NCBI RefSeq assembly: GCF_000948415.1 | Contig: NZ_JYII01000003.1 | Coordinates: 124,001-188,000, forward strand | Length of the DNA: 64,000 nucleotides | Reading direction: 5' to 3' | DNA from: Thalassospira sp. HJ | GTDB lineage: Bacteria; Pseudomonadota; Alphaproteobacteria; Rhodospirillales; Thalassospiraceae | The notes under the pieces: generated by a model | The model's input: only the letters and a program-made list of their open reading frames with translations | Databases searched by the model: none | What the model was told of the DNA's origin: nothing | Translations under genes and position numbers: made by a program | In this document: in pieces, positions 1 through 7,552 of the stretch | How positions within the stretch are numbered: position 1 is the stretch's first letter | Layout: every line of letters begins with the position of its first letter

Positions 1-1
1 A

Positions 2-1159
2 GCGTTTGAGGATTTTGCCAAGGACCGCAAGGAACTGCGGATGGAGTATTTCTATCGCGGTTTACGGCGTGAAACCGGCATTCTGATGGAGCCCGATGGC
101 AAACCGGTTGGCGGGCAATGGAACTTTGATCACGATAACCGCAAACGCCTGCCCGATGACGTCACGCCACCCGCACCCAAGACCTTTGCGCCAGACAAGA
201 TCACGCAAGCGTTGCTTGATCGTGCGATGGATGACTTTCCCGATGCGCTGGGCGATGTTGCCACCTTTGGCTGGCCGGTGACGCGCAAGGATGCCTTGAT
301 AGCCCTTGATCAGTTCATCACGCACCGATTGCCATGCTTTGGCGATTATCAGGATGCGATGACGGTCAAAAGTGCGACGCTGTATCACTCGCTGATCAGC
401 CCGTGCATCAATATCGGGCTTTTGCTGCCCGATGAGGTCTGTCGCGCAGCCGAGAAGGCCTATCATGAGGGCAAGGCGCCCTTGAATGCCGTCGAAGGGT
501 TTATTCGCCAGATCCTTGGCTGGCGGGAATATGTCCGCGGTCTTTACTGGTATCTTGGCCCGGATTACGGCAGCGGCAATCATTTCAAGGCAAGACGTCC
601 CCTGCCCGGGTTCTTCTGGGACGGGGATGTGCCGATGAAGTGCCTGAAACAGGCGATTGGCGAAACGCTTGAAAATGCCTACGCCCATCATATCCAGCGA
701 CTGATGGTAATCGGCAATTTCGCCTTGCTTGCCGGGCTTGATCCCAAGGAAGTCTGTGACTGGTATCTGGCTGTCTATATCGATGCGTTTGAATGGGTCG
801 AGCTTCCCAACACGTTCGGCATGGCGCTTTATGCCGATGGTGGCAAAATGGCCTCGAAACCCTATGCTGCGAGTGGCAAATATATCGACCGCATGTCGGA
901 TTATTGTCAGGGCTGCCAATTTAATCCGCGCAAGAATACCGGCACGGACGCCTGCCCGTTTAATGCGCTTTATTGGCATTTCATGGATCGCAATGCCGAT
1001 AAGCTTGGCAACAATCCGCGCCTTGGCATGCCCTATCGCAACTGGGCACGCATGAAGGACGATAACAAGCGTGAGCTGATTAATCAGGCGGAAGCGTTTT
1101 TAAGCAAGCTTGACGATGGTAAGCTTGATACCAGCCCGGCCCAGGCTGATCTGTTCTGA
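2..1159 (+). CDS. Iron-sulfur bacterial photolyase/cryptochrome, 5'-truncated by the window
   Basis: The reading frame is open from the window edge, so the gene begins upstream. The visible part is the C-terminal FAD-binding domain of the photolyase-related family (FeS-BCP type, like Agrobacterium PhrB, a (6-4) photolyase). Four cysteines have codons at 641, 905, 914 and 953, giving spacings of 88, 3 and 13 residues. As I recall them, these equal the spacings of the PhrB 4Fe-4S ligands. FAD and DNA-contact motifs such as NAYAHHIQRLMV and YIDAFEWVELPNTFGMA are clear. The likely role is light-driven repair of UV photoproducts. Whether it repairs (6-4) lesions or acts as a photoreceptor cannot be told from sequence. 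A terminator follows. Confidence 0.92.
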   Translation, partial: AFEDFAKDRKELRMEYFYRGLRRETGILMEPDGKPVGGQWNFDHDNRKRLPDDVTPPAPKTFAPDKITQALLDRAMDDFPDALGDVATFGWPVTRKDALIALDQFITHRLPCFGDYQDAMTVKSATLYHSLISPCINIGLLLPDEVCRAAEKAYHEGKAPLNAVEGFIRQILGWREYVRGLYWYLGPDYGSGNHFKARRPLPGFFWDGDVPMKCLKQAIGETLENAYAHHIQRLMVIGNFALLAGLDPKEVCDWYLAVYIDAFEWVELPNTFGMALYADGGKMASKPYAASGKYIDRMSDYCQGCQFNPRKNTGTDACPFNALYWHFMDRNADKLGNNPRLGMPYRNWARMKDDNKRELINQAEAFLSKLDDGKLDTSPAQADLF

Positions 1160-1196
1160 CGATCTGATCGCAAACAGCTGTCGCCCAGAAACACAA

Positions 1197-1219
1197 AAAG
1201 CCGGACAAGGTCCGGCTTT
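1197..1219. terminator. Stem-loop terminator after the photolyase gene
   Basis: A 9-bp perfect stem, AAAGCCGGA and TCCGGCTTT, encloses a 5-nt loop. It has A-rich and T-rich flanks, so it could terminate transcription in both directions between the photolyase gene and the convergent DUF1127 gene. Confidence 0.8.
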
Positions 1220-1263
1220 AGCATTGGCAATCCCGATTGACGGGTGCCTATATGGTGCGAGCG

Positions 1264-1428
1264 TTATGCAATCGCGTCACGAGCTGCTTTACGAGCAACG
1301 TCTTTGATCTGCCACGGGGAAATCCCGACATCATCAAGATCGCGCTTATCAAGACCGTAAAGTTCATTCGCAACCGAGCGTGCATAGGCCCAACGGCGAA
1401 CAGCAACAAGAATACTGGACAGGAACAT
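1264..1428 (-). CDS. DUF1127 family small protein
   Basis: This is a 54-residue, arginine-rich protein with the DUF1127 (YjiS-like) pattern: an N-terminal hydrophobic helix, then RRW, then ELYGLDKRDLDDVGIS. The start was chosen because a perfect AAGGAGG (1435-1441) sits 6 nt upstream; the longer upstream reading lacks family similarity. Small DUF1127 proteins in alphaproteobacteria are known as RNA-binding or stress and phosphate-related regulators; the role of this one is unknown. It converges with the photolyase gene on a shared terminator. Confidence 0.85.
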   Translation of the reverse strand: MFLSSILVAVRRWAYARSVANELYGLDKRDLDDVGISPWQIKDVARKAARDAIA

Positions 1429-1441
1429 GTTGAACCTCCTT

Positions 1442-1736
1442 GGGTTACAAATTCGAATGCTGCCTTGAAGAAGATCTCCAACTGTCTGGCGCATTCACTG
1501 GCTTGCTTCGCGTTGCAATATGTCGAAATTGCATTTGATCCTCAACCACCAAAACATGCATATCATCTGTGCCATTTATTCACAGATGAACACTTCCTCG
1601 CCGAACATAGCCGACAATCCGTGGCTGATAAGGCAGTTAAGTCTGATGTTTTGAGTTGAATTGTGCCTGAGCGGGAATGCTGCAATGCAATGTTTCACCT
1701 GCATTCCAGCCGAAACCGCCTACCCTGATCCCGACC
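1442..1736. other. Intergenic region between the cyclase gene and the DUF1127 gene
   Basis: No convincing gene is present. The region is the 5' leader and promoter region of the DUF1127 gene (minus strand) and the 3' flank of the cyclase gene. A 7-bp inverted repeat, GGAATGC (1674-1680) and GCATTCC (1701-1707), could form a weak hairpin after the cyclase gene, but it has no T-run. Confidence 0.5.
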
Positions 1737-2939
1737 CTAATCCTTGGCTTCAGAAGCCGGCGCAAAAGGCAAAGCAGATTCAAGGGCATGTACGGTGAGT
1801 GGTTCGGCAACACCTTTGACCGCGAAGTCACCGCAACAGACCGTCGGCTCTGAGATGTGGCTTGCCAGCACGTCAGACATCAATAAGGGCGTGCCAATTT
1901 GTTTGGTCAGGCTTTCAAGCCGGGCAGTACGATTGACCGCCACCCCCATGACAGTGAAATCAAGCCGGTGCGTACCCCCGACATTGCCATAGACCACTTC
2001 GCCGTAATGAAGCCCGACACCAAAACGCAGTGATGGCAAACCGCCCTTTGATCGGTCTTTATTGACCTTGGCGAGATCCGCAAGCGCGGCCTTCGCCGCA
2101 CGCAGGGCGTTTTCGCAGACGGTTTCAGCGGTCTGATCGTTTTCCTGGGCAAAGACAATCAACATTGCATCGCCGACAAACCGCAAAATCTCCCCGCCAT
2201 GGGCGCGCACCGCACGTTCGACCGTTTCGAAATAAACATTGAGACTATCAAGGAGCTGTTCGACCGACAGGGTTTCGGTCAGCACGGTGAAATCGCGCAC
2301 ATCACTAAACCAGAGAGCCGCGCGAATGGTCTCCCCGTCACCACGGCGAATATGGCCATGCATGACGCGCGCACCGGTCCGCTCGCCAAGATAGGTATCA
2401 AGCAAGGAATGCTCGATCCGTTTGGTGACATGAAGTTCAAGCACCACACCGATATGATCAAGCAACCCGTCAAAACAGGTGATTTCGGTATCGTCAAACC
2501 CATCAGACTGATCGGTTGCGATGGTCAGTACACACCAGCGACCGCCACTAAAGCGCACACGGGTACAATAATAATCGGTCAGCCCCATCCCGATCAGTTC
2601 GCCCACCAGCGGGTGATGATCGGCCGGATTGACCTTGGCCAGATGAATGCGTACCGGCCCACCATGTAGGTTCACATCTTCGACCGGACTTCCGATATAG
2701 GATCCGCTTTCGTGAATGCCGTGGCTTGCTTCCCACAAATGCGCCCCATGTTCGCGATCCCAGGTAAAGGACCAGACAGCAACTTGCGGATGAAGGGCCT
2801 GCATCGAGCAGCGCATGCGTGCAATGTGAAAGCCGTTCGCGTTGACCTGTTTCATCAACCCGTCAAAGAAGGCATTCGGATCCTCAAGAAACCGGCCTTC
2901 TTTGGCAATCCAGTTGATAACAGGCACATTATTCCACAT
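1737..2939 (-). CDS. Class III adenylate/guanylate cyclase
   Basis: This 400-residue soluble protein makes a cyclic nucleotide second messenger from ATP or GTP. The C-terminal half (about 205-385) is a class III cyclase domain. It has metal-binding aspartates D213 (in FSDVRDFT) and D257 (in GGEILRFVGDAM), and the transition-state pair N336/R340 in VNRTARLES. The N-terminal 200 residues contain no transmembrane segment and no domain I can name; they are probably sensory (GAF-like proteins often occupy this position). Purine specificity is not decided here, although most bacterial members are adenylate cyclases. The gene stands alone, divergent from the sugar importer operon. Confidence 0.9.
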   Translation of the reverse strand: MWNNVPVINWIAKEGRFLEDPNAFFDGLMKQVNANGFHIARMRCSMQALHPQVAVWSFTWDREHGAHLWEASHGIHESGSYIGSPVEDVNLHGGPVRIHLAKVNPADHHPLVGELIGMGLTDYYCTRVRFSGGRWCVLTIATDQSDGFDDTEITCFDGLLDHIGVVLELHVTKRIEHSLLDTYLGERTGARVMHGHIRRGDGETIRAALWFSDVRDFTVLTETLSVEQLLDSLNVYFETVERAVRAHGGEILRFVGDAMLIVFAQENDQTAETVCENALRAAKAALADLAKVNKDRSKGGLPSLRFGVGLHYGEVVYGNVGGTHRLDFTVMGVAVNRTARLESLTKQIGTPLLMSDVLASHISEPTVCCGDFAVKGVAEPLTVHALESALPFAPASEAKD

Positions 2940-3084
2940 ATCCGGGCCTTATTCCCCTTTGATCATGCAACAATCAGGACGGAATTCCATACATTCATTC
3001 CAATCGGTCACAGCTTTAATGCACACAAACGTGCTAATTGTTTTTGCTGCCCTGCAATATAGTTAGCCAGTATATTACCAAATT

Positions 3085-3133
3085 TGTAACAGTTTGTTTC
3101 AGTTCGCAATCTGGAAACGCCCTGTTACAGTTT
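3085..3133. promoter_or_regulatory. Repeated TGTWACAGTTT boxes upstream of gtsA
   Basis: Two near-identical boxes, TGTAACAGTTT at 3085-3095 and TGTTACAGTTT at 3123-3133, lie 38 bp apart in the gap between the cyclase gene and gtsA. They also form the inverted pair TGTAACAG/CTGTTACA. The TGTNACA core resembles boxes bound by OmpR-type regulators, and an OmpR-type regulator is encoded at 9061-9825. Control of the importer by that regulator is an inference. Confidence 0.4.
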
Positions 3134-3205
3134 TGTGGATGCATTGTGCCCCCTCTCGCAGCATGTTGTCGCTGCAAATGGTTAAAAGCCAGGGAGGAAA
3201 CCTAG

Positions 3206-4468
3206 ATGTATCTGCGCAAAACCATCCTCGCCACTGGTGTGGCGTTTTCTGCACTCGCGACTGCAAGCTTTGCTCATGCCGAGCCGACCGCTGAAGTTCT
3301 GCACTGGTGGACTTCGGGCGGCGAAGCAAAAGCTGTCGCTTCCCTTAAAGAAGATTTTGAAGCCAATGGCGGCACCTGGGTTGATAGCCCGGTCGCTGGT
3401 GGCGCTGGCGATGCAGCCATGACCGTTCTGCGTTCGCGCGTTCTGTCGGGCGATGCACCGGCTGCTGTTCAGCTTAAAGGCCCGGCCATTCAGGAATGGG
3501 CTGAAGAAGGCGCACTTGCCGATCTGAATGATGTTGCTGCTGCTGAAGGTTGGGATGACGTTATCCCGGCTGCGATCCAGGACGTCATGAAGTATGAAGG
3601 CGATTATGTTGCTGTTCCGGTAAACGTTCACCGCGTTGACTGGATCTGGGCAAACCCGGCCCTTCTGGCAAAAGTTGGTGCCGATTCTGCACCGACCACC
3701 TGGGACGAGTTCAACGCCCTTGCTGACAAACTGCAGGCTGCTGGCATCACGCCGGTTGCTCATGGTGGTCAGCCGTGGCAGGACGCAACCGTGTTCGAGA
3801 CCGTTGTTCTTGGTCTTGGCGGCCCGGAATTCTTCCAGAAAGCCCTGATTGACCTCGACGAAGACGCGCTGAAATCCGACACCATGAAAGCGGTGTTTGA
3901 CCAGATGCGTAAAATCCGCGGTTATGTCGATGCCGACTTCCCGGGTCGTGACTGGAACCTTGCAACCGCAATGGTCATGAATGGCGAAGCCGCCATGCAG
4001 ATCATGGGTGACTGGGCAAAAGGCGAATTCCTTGCCGCTGGTAAAGTACCGGGCAAAGACTTCATCTGTGCGGCCACCCCGTCCGAACACGGCTACCTGT
4101 TTAACGTTGACAGCTTTGCCATGTTCAACGTTTCGGGTGACGACAAGGTCGCAGGCCAGAAACTGCTTGCCGAACTTATCGTTGGCGAGAAGTTCCAGGA
4201 AACCTTCAACCTTCTCAAAGGTTCGATCCCGGCACGTTCTGGTGTATCGCTCGACAAGTTCGACGATTGCGCCAAGAAATCCGAAGCTGACCTCGAAGCA
4301 GCTCAGGAAGCTGGTGGCTTCCTTCCGTCCATGGCACATGGCATGGCCCTTCGCGGTCACCTCGCCGGTGCGATCGTTGACGTTGTCACCGCACACTTCA
4401 ACTCCGACATGTCGTCTGACGAAGCCGTCTCGCGCCTGGTCGAAGCAGTTGAACTGGCCAAAGACTAA
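3206..4468 (+). CDS. gtsA: Glucose/mannose-type ABC transporter substrate-binding protein (GtsA)
   Basis: This is the periplasmic sugar-binding protein of a CUT1-type ABC importer, 420 residues. Residues 1-26 are a Sec signal peptide ending AHA. The mature protein contains stretches very like Pseudomonas GtsA, including VLHWWTSGGE, KYEGDYVAVPVN, AHGGQPWQDATVFE and MQIMGDWAKGE, which belong to the glucose/mannose binding family. A ribosome binding site (AGGGAGG) sits about 9 nt upstream. It is the first gene of an operon with two permeases and an ATPase, separated from them by a strong stem-loop. Nearby pgi and fructokinase genes fit a hexose substrate. Glucose is most likely; mannose or a related hexose is possible. 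Confidence 0.92.
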   Translation: MYLRKTILATGVAFSALATASFAHAEPTAEVLHWWTSGGEAKAVASLKEDFEANGGTWVDSPVAGGAGDAAMTVLRSRVLSGDAPAAVQLKGPAIQEWAEEGALADLNDVAAAEGWDDVIPAAIQDVMKYEGDYVAVPVNVHRVDWIWANPALLAKVGADSAPTTWDEFNALADKLQAAGITPVAHGGQPWQDATVFETVVLGLGGPEFFQKALIDLDEDALKSDTMKAVFDQMRKIRGYVDADFPGRDWNLATAMVMNGEAAMQIMGDWAKGEFLAAGKVPGKDFICAATPSEHGYLFNVDSFAMFNVSGDDKVAGQKLLAELIVGEKFQETFNLLKGSIPARSGVSLDKFDDCAKKSEADLEAAQEAGGFLPSMAHGMALRGHLAGAIVDVVTAHFNSDMSSDEAVSRLVEAVELAKD

Positions 4469-4507
4469 TCTCATCTGATCAGTACACACTGAAATATGAG
4501 CACATTG

Positions 4508-4532
4508 CAGGCCCCGGATTTTCCGGGGCCTG
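4508..4532 (+). terminator. Intercistronic stem-loop after gtsA
   Basis: A perfect 11-bp stem, CAGGCCCCGGA and TCCGGGGCCTG, has a 3-nt loop and is followed by TTTCCCTCT, a weak T-tract. It lies inside the operon, so it is better read as a leaky terminator or 3'-end stabiliser than a full stop. It would keep gtsA mRNA more abundant than the permease message. Confidence 0.75.
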
Positions 4533-4565
4533 TTTCCCTCTACTTTAACTTTTGAGGCAAAGGTT

Positions 4566-5474
4566 ATGGGGGCTTCTCAAAGCACCGAAAGCAACCTGAC
4601 GGCCAGCATCCAGCGTCATCTGTCAAAGATCGTTGTTGCGCCGTCCTTTGCTGCGTCCCTGTTTTTCGTCTACGGGTTCATCCTGTGGACCGGCTATATG
4701 GCGTTTTCCAAGTCGCGCATGCTTCCCTCATGGGATTGGGCAGGCCTGCGACAGTATGAACGCCTGTGGCAGATGGAACGCTGGCATGTTGCCATTGAAA
4801 ACCTGTTGGTGTTTGGCGGTCTGTTTATTGTGACCTGCCTGATCATCGGGTGCCTTCTGGCAGTTCTTCTGGATCAGCGTATTCGCGCCGAAGGCGCACT
4901 TCGCACGATCTTCCTTTATCCGATGGCCCTGTCCTTCATCGTGACGGGTACTGTCTGGAAATGGCTTCTTAATCCGGGCCTTGGCCTTGAAAGCATGATG
5001 CATGATCTTGGCTGGACGAGCTTCAAGTTCGACTGGCTGGTCAATTCGGACATGGCGATCTACACGGTTGTGATCGCAGCTGTCTGGCAGGCATCGGGCT
5101 TTGTCATGGCAATGTTCCTTGCGGCATTGCGCGGCGTCGATCAGGACATCATTCGCGCAGCCTATATGGACGGTGCCAGCCTGCCCCGCATCTATTTCGG
5201 CATTATCATTCCGTCGATCCGCCCCGTCTTCCTGAGTGCGATCGTCGTTCTGGCCCACCTTGCGGTCAAAAGCTTTGACCTTGTCATCGCGCTTACCGGT
5301 GGTGGCCCGGGATATTCGTCCGATCTTCCGGCAACCTTCATGTACACGATGGCCTTCCAGCGTAACCAGCTTGGTGTCGGTGCGGCCAGTGCGATGATGA
5401 TGCTGGCGACCGTTATGGCAATCATCGTGCCGTATCTGTATTCCGAACTGCGCGGAGGCAAGAAAAATGGCTGA
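4566..5474 (+). CDS. gtsB: Sugar ABC transporter permease 1 (GtsB-like)
   Basis: This inner-membrane permease subunit has 302 residues and about six transmembrane segments; the first is near residues 24-48 after a polar N-terminus. It carries the binding-protein-dependent transport inner-membrane signature, including the EAA-type loop around AAYMDGASLPRIYFGIIIPSI that docks the ATPase. With the next gene it forms the translocation channel of the CUT1 hexose importer. The start has a GAGG ribosome binding site. The last 8 nt overlap the next gene, indicating translational coupling. Confidence 0.93.
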   Translation: MGASQSTESNLTASIQRHLSKIVVAPSFAASLFFVYGFILWTGYMAFSKSRMLPSWDWAGLRQYERLWQMERWHVAIENLLVFGGLFIVTCLIIGCLLAVLLDQRIRAEGALRTIFLYPMALSFIVTGTVWKWLLNPGLGLESMMHDLGWTSFKFDWLVNSDMAIYTVVIAAVWQASGFVMAMFLAALRGVDQDIIRAAYMDGASLPRIYFGIIIPSIRPVFLSAIVVLAHLAVKSFDLVIALTGGGPGYSSDLPATFMYTMAFQRNQLGVGAASAMMMLATVMAIIVPYLYSELRGGKKNG

Positions 5475-6354
5475 TATTCAGACCTACAGCCACGACGCAG
5501 GCTGGAAACATACTGTTCTGCGCGGGTTGCTTTATCTCGTTCTGATCCTGTTTGCGGCCTATTACCTTTTCCCGCTGATCGTCATGATTGCGACCTCATT
5601 GAAGTCGCTCGACGAAATTCGTGAAGGGTCGCTGATTTCGCTGCCGCGTGTGGTGACGTTTGATGCATGGAACTATGCATGGAACGAAGCCTGCGTCGGT
5701 GTCGAATGTACCGGGATCAAAATCTATTTCTGGAACTCGGTCAAAATGGCGATCCCCGCCGTTCTGATTTCGACCTTCCTTGGTGCGATCAACGGATATG
5801 CCCTGACCAAGTGGCGGTTCAAGGGGGCGAACATCGTCTTTGCCCTGCTGCTGTTTGGTTGCTTCATTCCGTTCCAGGTCGTGCTGCTGCCGATGTCACA
5901 GGTTCTTGGCAAGCTTGGTCTTGCAAGCTCCACCCCTGGCCTTGTTCTGGTCCATGTGGTTTACGGCCTGTGCTTCACCACCCTGTTCTTCCGGAACTAC
6001 TATGTTTCGATCCCGGATGAACTGGTCAAGGCAGCCACCATTGACGGTGCCGGGTTCTTCACCATTTTCTGGCGCATCATTCTGCCGATCTCAACCCCGA
6101 TCATCGTGGTTTCGGTCATTTGGCAGTTCACCCAGATCTGGAATGACTTCCTGTTCGGCGCGTCGTTTGCCTCTGGCGACAATGCACCGATGACCGTCGC
6201 ACTCAACAATATCGTCAACACCACGACCGGCGTGAAACAGTACAACGTCGATATGGCGGCAGCATTGCTGACCGGCCTTCCGACGCTGCTGGTTTATGTC
6301 CTCGCAGGCAAATACTTCGTCCGCGGCCTGACCGCCGGTTCGGTGAAGGGATAA
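5467..6354 (+). CDS. gtsC: Sugar ABC transporter permease 2 (GtsC-like)
   Basis: This 295-residue inner-membrane permease of the CUT1/MalG group has about six transmembrane helices. Its EAA loop (LVKAATIDGAGFFTIFWRII) lies near residues 182-201, and the C-terminus ends YFVRGLTAGSVKG, typical of MalG-like subunits. It pairs with the preceding permease. It overlaps that gene by 8 nt and is followed after 4 nt by the ATPase gene, so all three are co-translated from one message. Confidence 0.93.
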   Translation: MADIQTYSHDAGWKHTVLRGLLYLVLILFAAYYLFPLIVMIATSLKSLDEIREGSLISLPRVVTFDAWNYAWNEACVGVECTGIKIYFWNSVKMAIPAVLISTFLGAINGYALTKWRFKGANIVFALLLFGCFIPFQVVLLPMSQVLGKLGLASSTPGLVLVHVVYGLCFTTLFFRNYYVSIPDELVKAATIDGAGFFTIFWRIILPISTPIIVVSVIWQFTQIWNDFLFGASFASGDNAPMTVALNNIVNTTTGVKQYNVDMAAALLTGLPTLLVYVLAGKYFVRGLTAGSVKG

Positions 6355-6358
6355 GCAA

Positions 6359-7471
6359 ATGGCATCACTCACCCTCGATAAAGTTCGCAAGGCATTCGGC
6401 CCTGTCGAAGTTCTCAAGGAAATCAATCTGGCGATCGACGATGGCGAGTTTCTCGTCCTTGTCGGCCCGTCGGGTTGCGGTAAATCGACACTTCTGAACC
6501 TGATTGCTGGCCTTGAAAGTGCCACGGACGGAGAAATCCGCATCGGGGATCGCGTCATCAACGACGTCCATCCCAAAGACCGTAACATCGCCATGGTGTT
6601 CCAGTCCTATGCGCTTTACCCGAACATGACAGTGCGCAAGAACATCACCTTTGGCCTCGAAATTCGTGGCGTTTCCAATCAGGAACGCGACAAGGCCGTG
6701 GCCGATGTTGCCAAACTGCTTCAGATCGAAGCGCTTCTGGATCGTAAACCGTCCCAGCTTTCGGGTGGTCAGCGTCAGCGTGTTGCCATGGGCCGTGCGC
6801 TTGTGCGTGATCCGGATATCTTCCTGTTTGACGAACCGCTTTCCAACCTGGATGCGAAACTGCGTGTCGACATGCGCACCGAAATCAAGAAGCTCCATCA
6901 GCGTCTTGGCTCGACCATTGTGTATGTTACCCACGACCAGATCGAAGCCATGACCCTGGCCTCGCGCATTGCGGTGATGAAGGACGGTATCCTGCAGCAG
7001 TTCGATACGCCGCAGAATATCTATGAACGTCCGAACAACATGTTTGTTGCCGGCTTCATTGGTTCACCGTCGATGAACTTCATCAATGCGACGCTGAGCG
7101 AAGACAACGGCAAGCTGGCTGTCACCATTCCGCGTGATGGCGATCCGATTGTCCTGCCGCTGTTTGAAGCACCGGAAAGCTATCATGGCTATGTCGGCAA
7201 GGATGTCGTGTTCGGCATTCGCCCTGAAGCCCTGACCCACAAACGTACCGGTTCGGACGAGCCGGGCAGCCAGTATGTCAATTTCGAGAGCAAGGTTGAA
7301 GTGATCGAACCGACCGGTGCCGACACCATGACCGTGATCGAAATCGCTGGTAAGGAAATCGTCGCGCGCGTCCGTCCGGACCGTCAGCCGACACCGGGCG
7401 AGAGCATGACGTTCTCGGCCGACATGTCTCAGATCAGTCTGTTTGACCCGGATACCGAGTTGCGGATCTGA
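6359..7471 (+). CDS. Sugar ABC transporter ATP-binding protein (MalK/UgpC family)
   Basis: This cytoplasmic ATPase powers the hexose importer. It has 370 residues with Walker A (GPSGCGKST, about 38-46), signature LSGGQRQR, Walker B (DIFLFDEP) and the H-loop (VTHDQ). The C-terminal third (from about 235) is the OB-fold regulatory domain of MalK/UgpC proteins, ending in the usual SLFDPDTELRI. The start follows the permease stop by 4 nt and its ribosome binding site lies inside the permease 3' end. A hairpin terminator follows. The family is sometimes called gtsD or malK in pseudomonads. Confidence 0.94.
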   Translation: MASLTLDKVRKAFGPVEVLKEINLAIDDGEFLVLVGPSGCGKSTLLNLIAGLESATDGEIRIGDRVINDVHPKDRNIAMVFQSYALYPNMTVRKNITFGLEIRGVSNQERDKAVADVAKLLQIEALLDRKPSQLSGGQRQRVAMGRALVRDPDIFLFDEPLSNLDAKLRVDMRTEIKKLHQRLGSTIVYVTHDQIEAMTLASRIAVMKDGILQQFDTPQNIYERPNNMFVAGFIGSPSMNFINATLSEDNGKLAVTIPRDGDPIVLPLFEAPESYHGYVGKDVVFGIRPEALTHKRTGSDEPGSQYVNFESKVEVIEPTGADTMTVIEIAGKEIVARVRPDRQPTPGESMTFSADMSQISLFDPDTELRI

Positions 7472-7478
7472 TCTGATT

Positions 7479-7515
7479 GGCGGGTGGTTCTGGGGGCCAC
7501 CCGCCATTCTTCTTT
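7479..7515. terminator. Terminator of the hexose importer operon
   Basis: A 9-bp stem, GGCGGGTGG (7479-7487) and CCACCCGCC (7497-7505), is followed by ATTCTTCTTTTT. It separates the importer operon from the convergent sensor kinase gene. Confidence 0.85.
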
Positions 7516-7552
7516 TTGGGCCCTGCCCTTTGCGATGCCGTCTGGTAAGAAC

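Noticed and set aside
1674-1707. GGAATGC/GCATTCC repeat after the cyclase gene
   Set aside because: A 7-bp stem with a 20-nt loop and no T-run; noted in the gap entry but not called a terminator.
3182-4489. 435-codon antisense frame opposite gtsA
   Set aside because: gtsA has a signal peptide, ribosome binding site and family motifs; the antisense frame has none.
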